DNA from: Rhytidiadelphus loreus
Taxonomy: Eukaryota > Streptophyta > Bryopsida > Hypnales > Hylocomiaceae
Direction of reading: 5' to 3'
DNA: 64,000 nt
Assembly (NCBI GenBank): GCA_947034895.1
Contig: OX344764.1
Location: 35,900,935 to 35,964,934 of the forward strand
The first letter of the stretch is position 1. Every line of letters starts with the position of its first letter. Shown here one piece after another: positions 24,461-36,005 of the stretch. Both the position numbers and the translations under genes were made by a program. The notes under the pieces were generated by a model, which saw only the letters and a list, made by a program, of their open reading frames with translations, did not search any database and was not told the DNA's origin.

Positions 24461-25377
24461 TGAAAATAATATGGACTCCAAAAAAGTAGGGATAATACCA
24501 CATAGAAGATTATTGGTAATAAAAAAAATAGAAAAGAGGAACCAAAAATAGGGATCGTGAAAAAAATTAATCCATACATGGGAAAAAATAAGAGAAAAAG
24601 AGACATGGGTAATAAAAAGAAGATGACTTGCGGTATTCTTCAGACTTGAGAGGACGGTACAAGTAGGAATAATAAGCACACAAAAAAAAGAAAAAAATTT
24701 AGAAGAAGAAAATATATAGGGAGAACTCTTCATTTAAAATATATAAAATGAAAAGAATAGGATTCATGAATGAAAAGATGTAGTGAAAAAACCTAATGAC
24801 AGAGAATAAAAAATAGGGATAAGAATTATGCTTTTGGATTTTGGAGGTATGTACATTCTTCTTCTACATTTTAGTCATTTAAAAGACCTAATTAAACTAA
24901 AGATGAAGTAAAATTTTGTGCTCAATGCAAATTCAAGGAAGAATAAAAAATAACATAAGACCTAAACATAGAAGTTCAAGTCAAAAAACAAATACTACAA
25001 GAGGAATTGGTGAATTTCCAAAAATACTTCTACAATTTTTGTCTTAAATGGAAGAGGAAACTCATACCACAGTAAAAGAAGAACACATTAAAAGAAATAA
25101 AGCACCCTGTCTTTAAGGAAATGTCCAAGTAAGCTGTTAAATCATGCTGAAGTCATTGCGAAGTGACTATATAGTCAGAAACAAGTGACTCACAGTGACA
25201 ATGTATGACTCCTTGAAACCGCTCATCCCGCAGTAACGTCTGTGACTCCTGAATGACTGGAAAGTTGTGGAGCCAGAAAATCCAGTGCAATTAGGGAGCT
25301 GCAGTCATTGTTTAGTTGCATCAGACATGCAGTCATTTTTCCACAGTCGCAAAATAGCCCAATTTCTTGAAGTGGTT

Positions 25378-26409
25378 GTAAAACACAATCAATTATAGAT
25401 TTATTATATCCATACGGTTAAATCTATTTTTGTACAAACCAATCAATTTCAATAAATTTTGAGACCAAAAAATTAAAAATTCATTCTAAATTGGATCATA
25501 GATTGAAAAGTTATGAGTAATTTTTACAAGATTTTTTTTCTAAGTTGAAAGTGTTAAGTTCTAATTTGGAGGATTTTTGAAGATTTTTATTTTACTTATT
25601 GATTAAAGTTGTTTTGACTTGAAAATCTATTCATTGAGGTTATAAATCACTATATTCCTTCAACTATAGAATATTTGTTAAGACAAGTTCTAAAAATCTC
25701 AATCATTCAAATGTAAGAAAATTAACATAACATTTAGATGGATAAAAAAATTAAGACTTTGTGTGCTTGAGATGTGATTGGATTCATTTGTTGTTTGGAA
25801 TTTAAATGTTTGGTCTTTAAACTAAGGTGGAAAGAAATTATGGCAACTAAGAGCATATACTTTCAAAATGATGAAATGTAGAATTCTTTTACTCAAAAAA
25901 AGAATGATTCTTCCCAAAGTCTATATTTTTGGGTGCTTCAATGATGATTAATAGACCTAACTTTTAAAAGTTTTGAATATTATGTAAGACAAGGATGCCC
26001 CAAAGCATTAACTCCTACATGATCACAACCTTTTTGTCTTCTAGAAACACTCAAAACTGCCATTTCTATTGCAAAGAGCAATAAAATTTCAAAATTGATT
26101 ATTTTGCATGTACAATCTCGCGCTAGATTTTTGTGAAAATGTGTGGAGGAAATTTAAGATACTTTGAGCTTGTAAATATTAAGATATTTGCATTTAAAGT
26201 GAAGAAAACAAATTTTTTTGCACCTTGTGTAACTAAATTAGTTGACTTTGAATCTTTTTCACTTAAATTTCTTGTAATATAGAGTTTGAATTCTAGTTTT
26301 TGTAGATTTCATTTGTTGCCCACTAAGGTGGAAATTGTATTTAGGATGGCATAATTTTTTCTCTACGATGCAAATTGAATAAAAAATTATATTTCTAAAA
26401 TCTATCTTA
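25378..26409. other. AT-rich DNA with a truncated TTAA-type element end
   Basis: No gene is visible. Around 26005 the sequence ATTAACTCCTACATGATC, followed by AAACACTCAAAACTGCCATTTCT, resembles the left end at 24206 and is probably another truncated copy, running to about 26250. Confidence 0.4.
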
Positions 26410-26796
26410 CATTAGAGAAAAAATGAGGCCTCTAGAGGGTTGCTCTAGTAGTAGTTGAACTACCCTCCCATCTTTTTTTTTTTGGCAAAAGAAATTTTTC
26501 CCCCCCTAAAATCACCCACCTCAAACCTATAGTTTTCAATGATGCCAATGGCACAGGAACCCACTTTTACATTTTTTTTTTCTTTCTCAGAAAAAAAAAA
26601 AAATTTAGTCACAAAAAAAAACTGGATTTTTTTTTTTTTTTTTTAAATTTTAGTCACTCGGACTGACTGCTCTGGCAATATTCATCCAAGTTGACTTTCC
26701 TCTGCAGCTAGATTCTGGCCAGGGATTACTTTGAAAACAATAGCCTTGTTTGGTCACTCCGGAGCAGTCCTTCGAAAGTCTCATTTTTCTCTAATG
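26410..26796. mobile_element. Foldback/MITE with CATTAGAGAAA termini
   Basis: The left end CATTAGAGAAAAAATGAGG mirrors the right end CTCATTTTTCTCTAATG. The termini match the larger foldback at 45273-46524. The interior contains long poly-A and poly-T runs. No clear target-site duplication. Confidence 0.65.
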
Positions 26797-28130
26797 TTTT
26801 TCTATCCCAAAGAAAGTTTTTAAAAAATCACAACAAAAATTGAGATTATAAAAGCCTTCCCAAAATTTATTTTGTTTCTTGTAGGAATTTTGGTCTTCTA
26901 GGGGTTAAGTGCCTAAAAGCTCCATTTGAATATACATCTTCATTATAGATATTTCCTACATCATATGTACTATTGTTGAAGAAATAATTTTAGAACATCT
27001 ACCAAAAAAGCTTTGATCCCTCATAACTTTTATGTATAATATCCAAATGATGCACTTTGGTGCATTGAAATCACTTTTTGTTAATTTGCCAATTAGAATA
27101 TAATTTTTGGAATTAGTCTAATAGGAACTATGCATGGTAGAAAAAGTGACACTTTTTGGTGTCCCAACAACCCTACCTTATGTTGTATCCAAAACCCCAA
27201 ATACATCCATTCTACCAAACAATGTGATTTAAGAAAAGGACGGACTAATCCTAAAAAGATGTTGCAAACGCTAAGTGCCTGATGGATCACTCAAGAGTGC
27301 AAGATGGAAAAAAGGTTTTTTCATCCAACATTCTTTTTGAAGTTACTTGAGAATATTTTCAGTAAATACTATTGCAAAACTCTCTTATTATTGTAATTAT
27401 TAGAAATTGACTTTTCTAAAGAAGAAGATGCTTAATCTATACATCAATGTCACTTGTAGTGTATATTGGCCATTTCTTGTTGTTTACTTTTGATGTGAAT
27501 TTTAACCATAAAAACAATATTCTTTAAAATTTGAGTCCATCTAATGAAATGAGAGTTGTGAGACTTATCAAGTTGAAGTTCTATTCCAATTGAAAACTTT
27601 GAAACAATCGTAAAATTCAATATACTATACCAATTTGAATTTTGGTCCTATTACCATGGTTTGTTGATTCTCTAATTTTGAAGTGACACAATAACTTGGA
27701 TTTTTACTAAAATTATAAAATTATTTTTTATTTTGTTTTATTTTACTATACTATGGCAATGGCACAAGGCTCACTAGTTTGTCGTGGAAATTTCAGATTT
27801 TTTGAATATATTTTGTATTTGACAATTGACATGAGTTTTCTTCATTTTTTTTTATAAAAAATTCAAAATAGTTTCAAATTTCACAAAACAATTCAAAATT
27901 TTTTATGACTTGCACCAAACACATGATCTCATCTTTGAAAAATAAGTATACATTTTTTCATTCAAATCTAGTTGCAAAATGAAAGCAAAGAGAGTCATGG
28001 ATAGTGAAGCTTGGAATCGATGGTCCATAGGGGTCATGGCCATCGTTTTGGAGTTAACCCATAAATGCTGTGGAGGATGGTTTTTGGCCAATGAATGACA
28101 AAGAATCTCTCCATGTAGGATAGAAGTGCA
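26797..28130. other. AT-rich DNA; right end of a TTAA-type element at 28053
   Basis: No gene is supported. The stretch from about 27780 to 28053 aligns with 37640-37889, the right part of a complete TTAA element, and ends at TTAA (28054-28057). Its left end is not recognisable. The ORFs at 27093-27290 and 27903-28139 are incidental. Confidence 0.45.
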
Positions 28131-28391
28131 ACTATTCAAAATTCATTTTCCAAATTGCGTGTGAAAGACTAAAGTCTTCTATGTACATTTTATCTTCCAA
28201 TGAGTGCTTTTGCATTTGTATAAGCCAACAATTCACACGGTACCCAAACACTTGATTTCTACTACGGTGACCTCTACGGTGACGAACTCGTAGTTCCAGG
28301 GTTCTGGGGTTAAAGTCGTTGACGTCCACTCCGAAGTCGAACATCCAAAAGTCGGACACCCAAAGCATTGAGAAAACCTCACGGGGCCGGT

Positions 28392-28424
28392 GGAGGCAAC
28401 ACGGAGGCAACACGGAGGCAACAG
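28392..28424. repeat. Three 11-bp tandem units upstream of the right GDSL gene
   Basis: GGAGGCAACAC is repeated three times, with one change at the final base, in a GC-rich tract about 240 bp upstream of the TATA-like box of the right GDSL copy. The left copy lacks it. Confidence 0.85.
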
Positions 28425-28661
28425 TTCTGCCGCAGCCTCCAGCCTGGCGGACCCACGAAGCGCTTCGGTCTCCCACGCACCCGCTCCACTCGTTCTCCTC
28501 CCACAATAACGTTGAACTCACATTCATTCATGCATCACACTATTTTAGAATTCAACGAAGCGACAGTAACTTCCTTCGTATGTCAACTCGGGGACTGGGA
28601 CTAAGTTAAGCTTATTGATTCATAAGTTGCCGTGTTTGCACCTCGTGCTTCCTTCGACTCG

Positions 28662-28667
28662 TATAAG
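28662..28667 (+). promoter_or_regulatory. TATA-like box of the right GDSL gene (altered)
   Basis: Aligned with TATAAA of the left gene, this position reads TATAAG. It is 5 bp outside the identical block. The coding regions are the same, so this is the nearest visible difference that could make expression of the two copies differ. Confidence 0.4.
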
Positions 28668-28671
28668 TGGA

Positions 28672-30519
28672 CTCAGCACTCGCACTTCAATCTCAAACAG
28701 CTTCGCAACTCACTCCTCCAACACTCGATCGAGCTCTATCACTGCGGACGGACCAACTCCGGCTCAACCAGATCGACTGGCACCTACGGGATCATTCTAC
28801 TTGCATATCTGGACGACTAGACTTCTCAGCGCGGGAACTGAACAACACTTGAAAGCTATTGGAATCGAATCGAGAACTTACTTTGAAAGCTGGTGGATTA
28901 CTAACTTGCCTTCGGGGCTGGCCACGACGTCAAAAATGGCGTCCACGTCCAGACTGGGGATGCTCTGCTGGGGGGTCCTCGTTGCTGCTTGCTTGCTGCA
29001 ATCGATGCACGTGGCTTCGGCCGACAACACCTTGCCCCAGTGCCAGTTCCCGGCGGTGTATGCGTTCGGAGACTCGCTGACCGACACCGGAAACTCCATC
29101 GCGGCCTTTCCCGACCAGTTCGCCAACGCCGAGCTCGACCCACATGGCATTCTGTTTCCGGGCCATGCCGCGGATCGATTCACCGACGGCAAATTGTTGC
29201 TCGACTTCCTTGGTACGAACGCGGCCCATTCCAATTCAATCCTGAAACCCTCAATTCAATGCAAACTAATTCATCAATAATACACACTGGCATATATGCA
29301 TGGAAGCTAGCAACACCAGTCACTGAAGAACTTCATTTGCAGGTTCACAGTCACTACCATGCATCTAGGGAATGATTTACAGTCTGCGTCGTCAGTACGG
29401 GATGGCAAAGAGACCCCGGGATGACTTCATGGTTTGTTGTACGCAGACAGTGTACTGATTGGATTTTCTGTTGGCTCTGTTGTAATGGCAGCTTTCGGAG
29501 TGCACCTGCGGCCCATCTACCCAGTGCTGCGAGGCACCGGCGCCGACTTCACGTACGGCACCAACTTCGCGGCCTATGGCGCGCCGGCGCGGAGCGTGAA
29601 GGTGTGGCGCAGGGACTCGGGATTCAACAGCCCGTTCTCGCTGGACGTGCAGCATCAGTGGTACGAGCGCTACAAAACGCGCGTGTGGTTCTACGAGAGC
29701 CCCATCTTCCACTCGCCCGGACTCAACCAGAGCCTGCCCAAGCTGGCCACCGTCAGCGAGTCGCTGTTCCTGGTGTGGTCCGGCTACCAAGACTACTTCT
29801 CCAGCCTGTACGACAAGACGCTCACGCCGCGCCAGACGCGCTACATTGTGCCCCAGGTGGTGGAAGCCATCGAAACGCACATCAAGGCGATGCTGACGCC
29901 GGTGCTGTACACTCCCCCGAAGACGGCCACGCTGCAGCTGCCCACGGCCCGGACCCTTCTGGTGGTGAACCTGCCTCCGTTGGGCTGCATCCCCGCCATG
30001 CTGTCCATGTACGGCGGCCCGCACGCCAAGTACGACCGCCATGGTTGCCTGAGCGACCTCAACCAAATCACGCACCGCCACAACCAGCTGTTGGGCGAGA
30101 AGATGGAGGAGCTGCGGGTGAAGTACCCGCAGGCGCAGCTGCTGTACGGCGACGCTCACGGCGTGTTCACGGACATCCTGAAGCAGCCGAAGAAGTACAA
30201 CGTGACGGCGCCGCTGAAGGCTTGCTGCGGCGCGGGGGGTGCGTACAACTTCAACAAGGAGGTGACTTGCGGGCACGCGGGTCTGGTGGACAACCAGTTC
30301 GTGAATTTGACTCTGTCGCACTGCACGGATCCCGCGGCGCATCTGAGCTGGGACGGCATCCACACGTCCAACACGTTCAACAAGGCCGCCGTGACGGCTT
30401 TCTTGCAGGGCGAGCACATCACTCCCAAGGGCGGGCTCAACTGCTCCCCCGACTTCTCGCACTTTGATGACCCGCAGTAATCAGTTCCGTCGAGAGGGGG
30501 CACCTGTGGCCATTTCCAG
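28672..30519. repeat. Right arm of the 1.85-kb inverted repeat (GDSL gene)
   Basis: Mirror image of 18901-20748 with no indel. Outside it, homology continues but with many substitutions and gaps: beyond 30520 the sequence matches the left copy only in blocks, and upstream of 28671 likewise. The sharp edge between identical and diverged sequence is the notable property. Confidence 0.88.
28936..30480 (+). CDS. Secreted GDSL esterase/lipase (SGNH hydrolase), right copy
   Basis: Exons 28936-29212 and 29492-30480 join through a GT-AG intron (donor at 29213, acceptor AG at 29490-29491) to give about 421 residues, the same protein as the left copy. It has an N-terminal signal peptide, GDS nucleophile block (Ser47), GYQD in place of GxND, NLPPLGCIPAML in the middle, and WDGIH near the C-terminus. 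The late part contains paired cysteines (KACCGAGGAYNF, VTCGHAG) as in plant secreted family members. The ATG at 28936 is preferred because it starts the signal peptide; the upstream open frame from 28615 differs between copies and is probably untranslated. The gene points away from its twin, so the two are divergently transcribed from either side of the 7.9-kb spacer. Confidence 0.9.
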
Positions 30520-30822
30520 CATGGTCGCTCCGATCCCATATCTTAGAATGATCGAGCAATTTCACTCGTAGAATTATCATGCTTTGCTTTAGTCGTTAGT
30601 GATTCAACATTCTTGTTGAGATTGATCTCAAGGCTGTATTCCTATTCTTTATGAAATTTGCGTATAACTTTATTCGATCACTCAAACATTGAGGGAGGCG
30701 GCTGTCACGGGTTTTTTTGGTGGGAAGGACGTGAGTGAATTCATTTTCTTTTCACCCGCAAGGCATACCTCGTCTGCTTCCCTGATTTTTCCATCTGGGA
30801 TGCGCGCATTGATTACCGGTAT

Positions 30823-31428
30823 ATGGGCACTTTTGTTAAAATGGCGCCATTCCACTACACTAATGATGGTATATAGTGTTGGCAACACTAATTACAATGC
30901 ACAACACTAAATGTCAACAATTTCACTAGTGTTACTAACATTAAATGTCAAGATAGGCACTATTTGACAACTTTTGGAATTTTTTTGTGATATCAATTTT
31001 TAAGAAGACTTCATTTATTGTTAAAGGTAATTTCATATTAGAAATGAGCTCACAAGACGTGGAAAGTAAAACTCTAAATGAGTCTGGTAAAAATTAGGTA
31101 ACACTATTTGTACCATAACTCTAAATACCATCATTAGTGTACTTTTGGCAGTCTTCACTGTTCAAACCAAGCGATCTGAAATGTACAATGGCCCTAGATG
31201 TTTGAATTATATACCCTCAATAGATGTTTGAGATCTACAGTGTACTACTCCTAGATGTCACTATTATAGTTTAAACCGCATGGTTTGAAATCTATATCAA
31301 TCATAGATTTCTGGAATCTTTATGAATTGAAGATTTATCAAATCTATCCATGTCCTAAATGTCACAGTTCAGATCGGGCGGTCTGAAAATGGCACATGGA
31401 ATACCACCATTTTAAGGAAATTGCTCAT
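30823..31428. mobile_element. ATGGGC-type MITE, interrupted by a second MITE
   Basis: The left end ATGGGCACTTTTGTTAAAAT and right end CCATTTTAAGGAAATTGCTCAT are diverged forms of the termini at 50533-50853. The right part shares the CAGATCGGGCGGTCTGAA motif with that element. Unlike its relatives it has no matching 4-bp flanks (GTAT against TTAA). It is split by the element at 30858-31139. Confidence 0.65.
30858..31139. mobile_element. Nested MITE with CACTAATGATGGTAT termini
   Basis: The left end CACTAATGATGGTAT and right end ATACCATCATTAGTG are perfect inverted repeats, and TA flanks both ends (30856-30857, 31140-31141). It sits inside the ATGGGC-type MITE and is non-coding. The terminus looks CACTA-like but the flanking dinucleotide fits a TA-targeting element, so the class is open. 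Confidence 0.7.
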
Positions 31429-31805
31429 TTAATTAGGCCACTCGTTGAGCTGGACTGTGCAATTTTTTCTTTCAGATAGGTGGACAGTCTTGATGAGCTT
31501 AATCTCAACGGAGCGTTTAGATTGCACCCTTCCAGGTCGACCAAGAAGCTCATTCCAGTTTATTTCTTGAATATGTCAACTGAGTACTGGGAACCAGATG
31601 TCATTGTAACATTTATATGAATTCAGACCGTTCATTCTGGCAGGTTCAGGGTCAATTTCTAGGTTGTGGAATTGACGTTAATAATTCGAAATGAAACTAA
31701 TCTTTTTAATGTTGGAAGGATCGGACAGTCACAAGTTGTTATGTTACGTAAGCCTCATCATGGGATTTTGTTTTCTCATACTACTGGAGAAAGTAATACA
31801 TATAT

Positions 31806-32040
31806 ATGGTCAATTTTGTTAAAATGGCGGTATTCCGCACGTCATTTTAATGGAATATCTTCTACAAAAGAGAATAAGTGTGCCGTGATAGGTGCCAATT
31901 TTATGCCTAGCACATTCAAATCACTCCTAGTTCACGCATTTCCACTCCCCTCGGACAATCTTTCCATTGTTTTCATTCTTTTAGTGGTTTCATTTTGTGC
32001 CATTTTAATGGAATACCGCCATTTTAACAAAATTGACCAT
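31806..32040. mobile_element. ATGGTC-type MITE with 4-bp duplication
   Basis: Termini ATGGTCAATTTTGTTAAAAT and its inverse ending AAATTGACCAT enclose 235 bp. ATAT flanks both sides (31802-31805, 32041-32044). It is clearly the same family as 44479-44724 and 55217-55462. Confidence 0.85.
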
Positions 32041-32044
32041 ATAT

Positions 32045-33692
32045 TTCAATTGCAGCCTTTGTGATATTAATCGACGGGCATAATTATTTGTTTCTCTTGA
32101 AAGGAGCGGTTGATGTTGAGGGACGAAGCGTCCATCTTCGATTAATATGCCAGCAGGAATTGGGAACAGACGCTGCAAGAAAGATACAGCATGTGGCACC
32201 ATTTTCGGTAAGTTGAGGTGGATAATTGAGACAAGAATTTGCAGGTATTTTGGATCTTATCTAAGGAGCTGGAAGATAAATCGTGGGATAATTGTGCTTG
32301 TTTTCAACAAAACCTCATACATGAAAAAATGGTGCATCTCCGTGAAGTGGACTAGATCCTTAAAAATTAGGTCTATTCTAGTCGTAAGTGGTTTCCAGAG
32401 GTCTGGGCACTCAGTGAACGTCACAATTTTGGCGCTCTGCAACAGCCCATTTAAATTAACAAGACCATACGTTCTGAACAATACGGTTGGAGATCGATCG
32501 TGAAGTGAGTATAAGTTGATGTACAGCCGTTCCATCAGGGAAATTATACATGAATCAGGTGCTGCCATACGCTCTATCGCTCTATCTATACGCTGCCATA
32601 TGAATCAGGTCACAGAGAATAAGTGAAAGAATGATCAATAATGTCTAACGTTTCTAATGAACCAGAGAGAAGAAGAATACGAAAATTTCTGACGTACACC
32701 ACATGCCGCCACACCGTTCAGTACTGTAGCTGATTGAAAGGGAAACTTTAATGGTCATTGATATTCGTTAAATTAGATTATTTCAGAGAGACAAGATGGT
32801 GACATTCAAGTCCACAGAAAATTCAAAACTTGGACAGGCCGGTACAGATCTGAGGCTCCAGATAGATAGATACAAAATGAATCTCTCTCAAATTTTTTTC
32901 CTAAAGGATACCTTGTTCATTGAGGAAAGGAGAAAAGCAAATCAATCAGGCTCCAGAGGACGGCCGGGTCTGAGTGGTAGCACAGGAATATTACACCATT
33001 TTAACCAATATAACAGAATGATAAAACCTTCTTGCCACCCGTCATCTTAGCGTCTCGTTGGACCTGTAAATAATTTTCGAACTTAAAGAGTGTGGTTTGC
33101 ACAAATTCCATGCCAGATTCTCACCATTGTTTACCAAATAATTAGAGTGACTGAAGCATCTGTGGTCAAATTCATTCAATTGACGCAATTCAGAGCGCCG
33201 AAATCGCTACATTCAATTGCATGAAGCTTTAAAAACGTGGACTGGTATAGATCTCAGTGTCTGGACGGGTTTTTCTGGAGAAGTCTCAATTCCGTGAATT
33301 TCTGCCAAATTAATGAATTTGACGGTAGCTAGATTTGAAATTGCAAGATAAAGGGCTTCCCTGGCTATGATTATCCCTTCCAAATTTCTGTTTGTTTCCA
33401 GTAGTGAACAGACCCCGAATGTAGGGCGAAATTCAAATGATCTCACTAGTTGGATCCAAGATAGAGTTCAAAACTTTTTCATCTGATTGAGATTCCTGTG
33501 CTGTACAACATACTAATATACCAACGACTCATTGAGCTGATTTTCTTCGATTTTAACACCCAATGTCAGGTTATTTCTCCGGCCTCTAACTTAGTAATTG
33601 ATTCCCCAAAACTGGAACCCTTTGTTCAGAGAGCTTTGTTAATGTTTGCCGCATGGGTATCATGGACAGCCACTGTGACCACAATGTACCTA
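32045..33692. other. Less AT-rich stretch with unrecognised ORFs
   Basis: Base composition is more balanced than in surrounding MITE-rich DNA. ORFs of 118 codons (32147-32503, plus) and 103 codons (32257-32568, minus) overlap, and another of 77 codons lies at 33213-33446 (minus). None shows a domain I recognise and I see no coherent splice structure. It may hold remnants of an old gene, but I do not annotate one. Confidence 0.35.
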
Positions 33693-34106
33693 TAAGGTAG
33701 TATGCTCTAAAAGCGACCATTTAAGAGCTGGTCCGCCTTTTTCATAGGCTGAAGTGGACAGAATTATTTTTAGATCATTTTTCAGAGAAAGAAAAATGGA
33801 TGTGGAAACTAACACAAGTGGTTTTGTATTTTTCCAAGTATTTTTGAATTACCTATAAATTTTCAAAGATTCAGGGCATAGGCACCTATTTGTGACCATA
33901 GGTCTCCCAAAATCTGTTCACTTGCAGTTTGTAAACAGATGTGCGGAAATCAAAGGCAGTGATTGGCTCTTGCAATAGAAAAATAATTTTTTCTTGATGC
34001 ATTCAATTGTTACAGTGGTCCATTTAAAGATCACTTGGTTTCCATTTTTCACCCCAAAATAGGAGCGGTTTGAAGAAGGGGAGCGCTTTTACAGCATACT
34101 ACCTTA
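33693..34106. mobile_element. MITE with TAAGGTAGTATGC termini
   Basis: TAAGGTAGTATGCTCTAAAAGCG at the left is mirrored by CGCTTTTACAGCATACTACCTTA at the right (one inserted/changed base). About 414 bp, non-coding. No second copy was found in the window, and the target-site duplication is unclear. Confidence 0.7.
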
Positions 34107-34323
34107 GTACATTATTATAGTACATTATGGACAGTCGCACCCAATAATCTTATGAATTTTGTTCAAAGGCAGATTCAACAAAAGTTCATGAACTTCAAGG
34201 AGCATCCGAGCATACTGAAAAATGGACCAATTTTTAAACCTCAAATTGTGTTGGAATCATAGTACAGAGTACTTGGTCATAATAACAAATCTATACACAT
34301 GGAATTCGAAATCATACAAAAAT

Positions 34324-34496
34324 CAGTCCGAGATGACCCTAAACTACCGGGTGATGGAGGTGTGGTACCGAATAGGTTGTGGGTTCGATCCCTAGTGGCA
34401 ACAGGGTCATTACCTTGTGTAAAATCAACCTCTCTTCTTGACGGAAGCCCTTGCAGTGTGTTTCTTGAACACGCTTGTTTCAAAAAAAAAAAAAAA
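34324..34496 (+). mobile_element. SINE-like retroposon with RNA polymerase III B box and poly-A tail
   Basis: A body of about 160 bp is followed by an 18-base A run (34482-34499). Both sides carry the 15-bp direct repeat AAATCATACAAAAAT (34309-34323 and 34497-34511), the usual mark of target-primed reverse transcription. The body contains GGTTCGATCCC at about 34382-34392, matching the tRNA-type B box; an A box is less clear. The higher GC of the body against AT-rich flanks fits a tRNA-derived SINE. The 76- and 81-codon ORFs overlapping it are incidental. Confidence 0.85.
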
Positions 34497-35074
34497 AAAT
34501 CATACAAAAATTTGGATCTTTTCTATACACTATCTTGCATCTAATGTTGTCACTCTTTGCTGAAATTATAGCTTCTCTTTGAGAAACAACTTTCAAGAAT
34601 CAAAGGTTGTTTCCAGGTTGTCAATGTTGTTTTCACTTTTGTTTCCATCAAAGACATTGTCTCACGTGCAATCTTACTAATTATCAAGATAGAAGGGAAA
34701 AAAAGGCATATCGTCTAAGTTGAATGAAGTTTTAAAGTTCAATTCACTAAATACTCTACTAAATTGTATAATATATGTTTTTCTACAAAATATAGATGAA
34801 CAAAATAGTACACAAGATACTATAAGATACAATAAAGTACTATACAATATGGTAATATATGAAAATTCAATATTATATACAAGATATTGTATTACATTAT
34901 AAAAAACTTAAATATTCTTAAATTATACTATTAATATTACTTTCTGTATAAACAATGCTATGGGATATTCAATGGGAACGTTCTATACAAGATGGGAGTA
35001 ACATCCCCAATGCAAGATGCAATCATTGCAAAAACAAATTCTCCAAACATGTCTAAATCAGTAACAATGTTTAA

Positions 35075-36005
35075 CCTCTAAAGGACCAAGGCCTTTATTC
35101 TGCCACAAAACATTTAAAATTGTCATACCTATAGGAAGGAGTAAAAAAAATTTTAAAATTATTTTTTTTCCATATCTAACAATATGATCTTACACCTAAC
35201 TAGTATGAGAGTGTGTGGAAAAAAATTCAGAATTTTCGACCGCTCAGATTGCAAGATATCTGCGTTCAAAGTGGAAAAAATAAGTTTTTCAGCACATTGC
35301 AAGACTAGATTTTTTGACTTTGAACTTTTTTAATTAAACTTTTTTGCACTACAGAGTTTTGAGCTTTAAATCTTTGTAGTAGAGAATTGAGTTGAGAGTC
35401 TAAGTAAGAAAAAAAAAAAAAATTTAAATTAATTATCATTTAAAAAAAATATATTAAGTAGAAGTAGATATGAGATAGAAGGAAAATCTAAAATATTCAT
35501 ATATTTTAGATGGAATTAAAATGCACTAATTCCAATGGTGAGATTGTTCTAGCAAGTAAATCAGACTATGCAAAAAAAAAATTGAAAATTTTGAAAAATT
35601 GCATTCAGAAATGAATCCTACGAGTTATTTTTTTCAAGAAGGTGCTCTAACTGCCCAAAAAACAAGAATGTCCATAACTTTCTCATAACATATCCAAATG
35701 AAATGAATCAAAGCTTTCCAGATATAAAAAAATATAATCTATGAGAAAAAATAATATTAAAAATAAAATTCAAATTTTTGTCCATTTATTTTGGCTGCCC
35801 AAGCTGCCCGCCGTCCCCTTGTTTGAGCTTATTTGGTCATAACTATTGTTCCCGGGCACCGATTTTGAAAAAAATTATATTCCCACAAAGCTAATCAACT
35901 TTTATACCTCCAAAAAGAAATAAAAAAATTAGGAGAAAATTTCAGCCCGTAGGTACCTGCCCGAAAACGCATTTGTCCCTCGAAGGGACAATGGTCCTTT
36001 AGGGG
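35075..36005. mobile_element. TTAA-flanked non-autonomous element
   Basis: TTAA at 35071-35074 and 36006-36009 brackets termini CCTCTAAAGGACCA and TGGTCCTTTAGGGG. The element is 931 bp with no ORF of note. TTAA-specific insertion with CCC/GGG-type ends is known for piggyBac and, with other termini, Kolobok. It is inserted in the dispersed repeat. Confidence 0.78.

Larger units (their letters stand above)
22784..25374. mobile_element. Non-autonomous CACTA element in the GDSL spacer
   Basis: The ends are AACTACAAGAAAGTGG (a CACTACAAGAAA variant) and CCAATTTCTTGAAGTG, with a 3-bp duplication GTT (22781-22783, 25375-25377). ATGACT-type subterminal repeats crowd both ends (about 22800-23060 and 25130-25350). 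The interior carries two tandem-repeat tracts and the left end of a TTAA-type element at about 24206. No transposase ORF was found. Confidence 0.82.

Noticed and set aside
28132..28527. 131-codon minus-strand ORF upstream of the right GDSL gene
   Set aside because: Runs through the 11-bp tandem repeat and low-complexity GC-rich tract. No domain, and two other frames are open over the same DNA.
18901..30519. Assembly artefact or allelic duplication as the explanation of the GDSL pair
   Set aside because: Both flanks are homologous but clearly diverged and the TATA regions differ, which collapsed or duplicated haplotypes would not show. Not excluded without long reads.
34299..34544. Protein-coding ORFs across the SINE
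   Set aside because: They end in a Lys run translated from the poly-A tail, so are artefacts of a retroposon.
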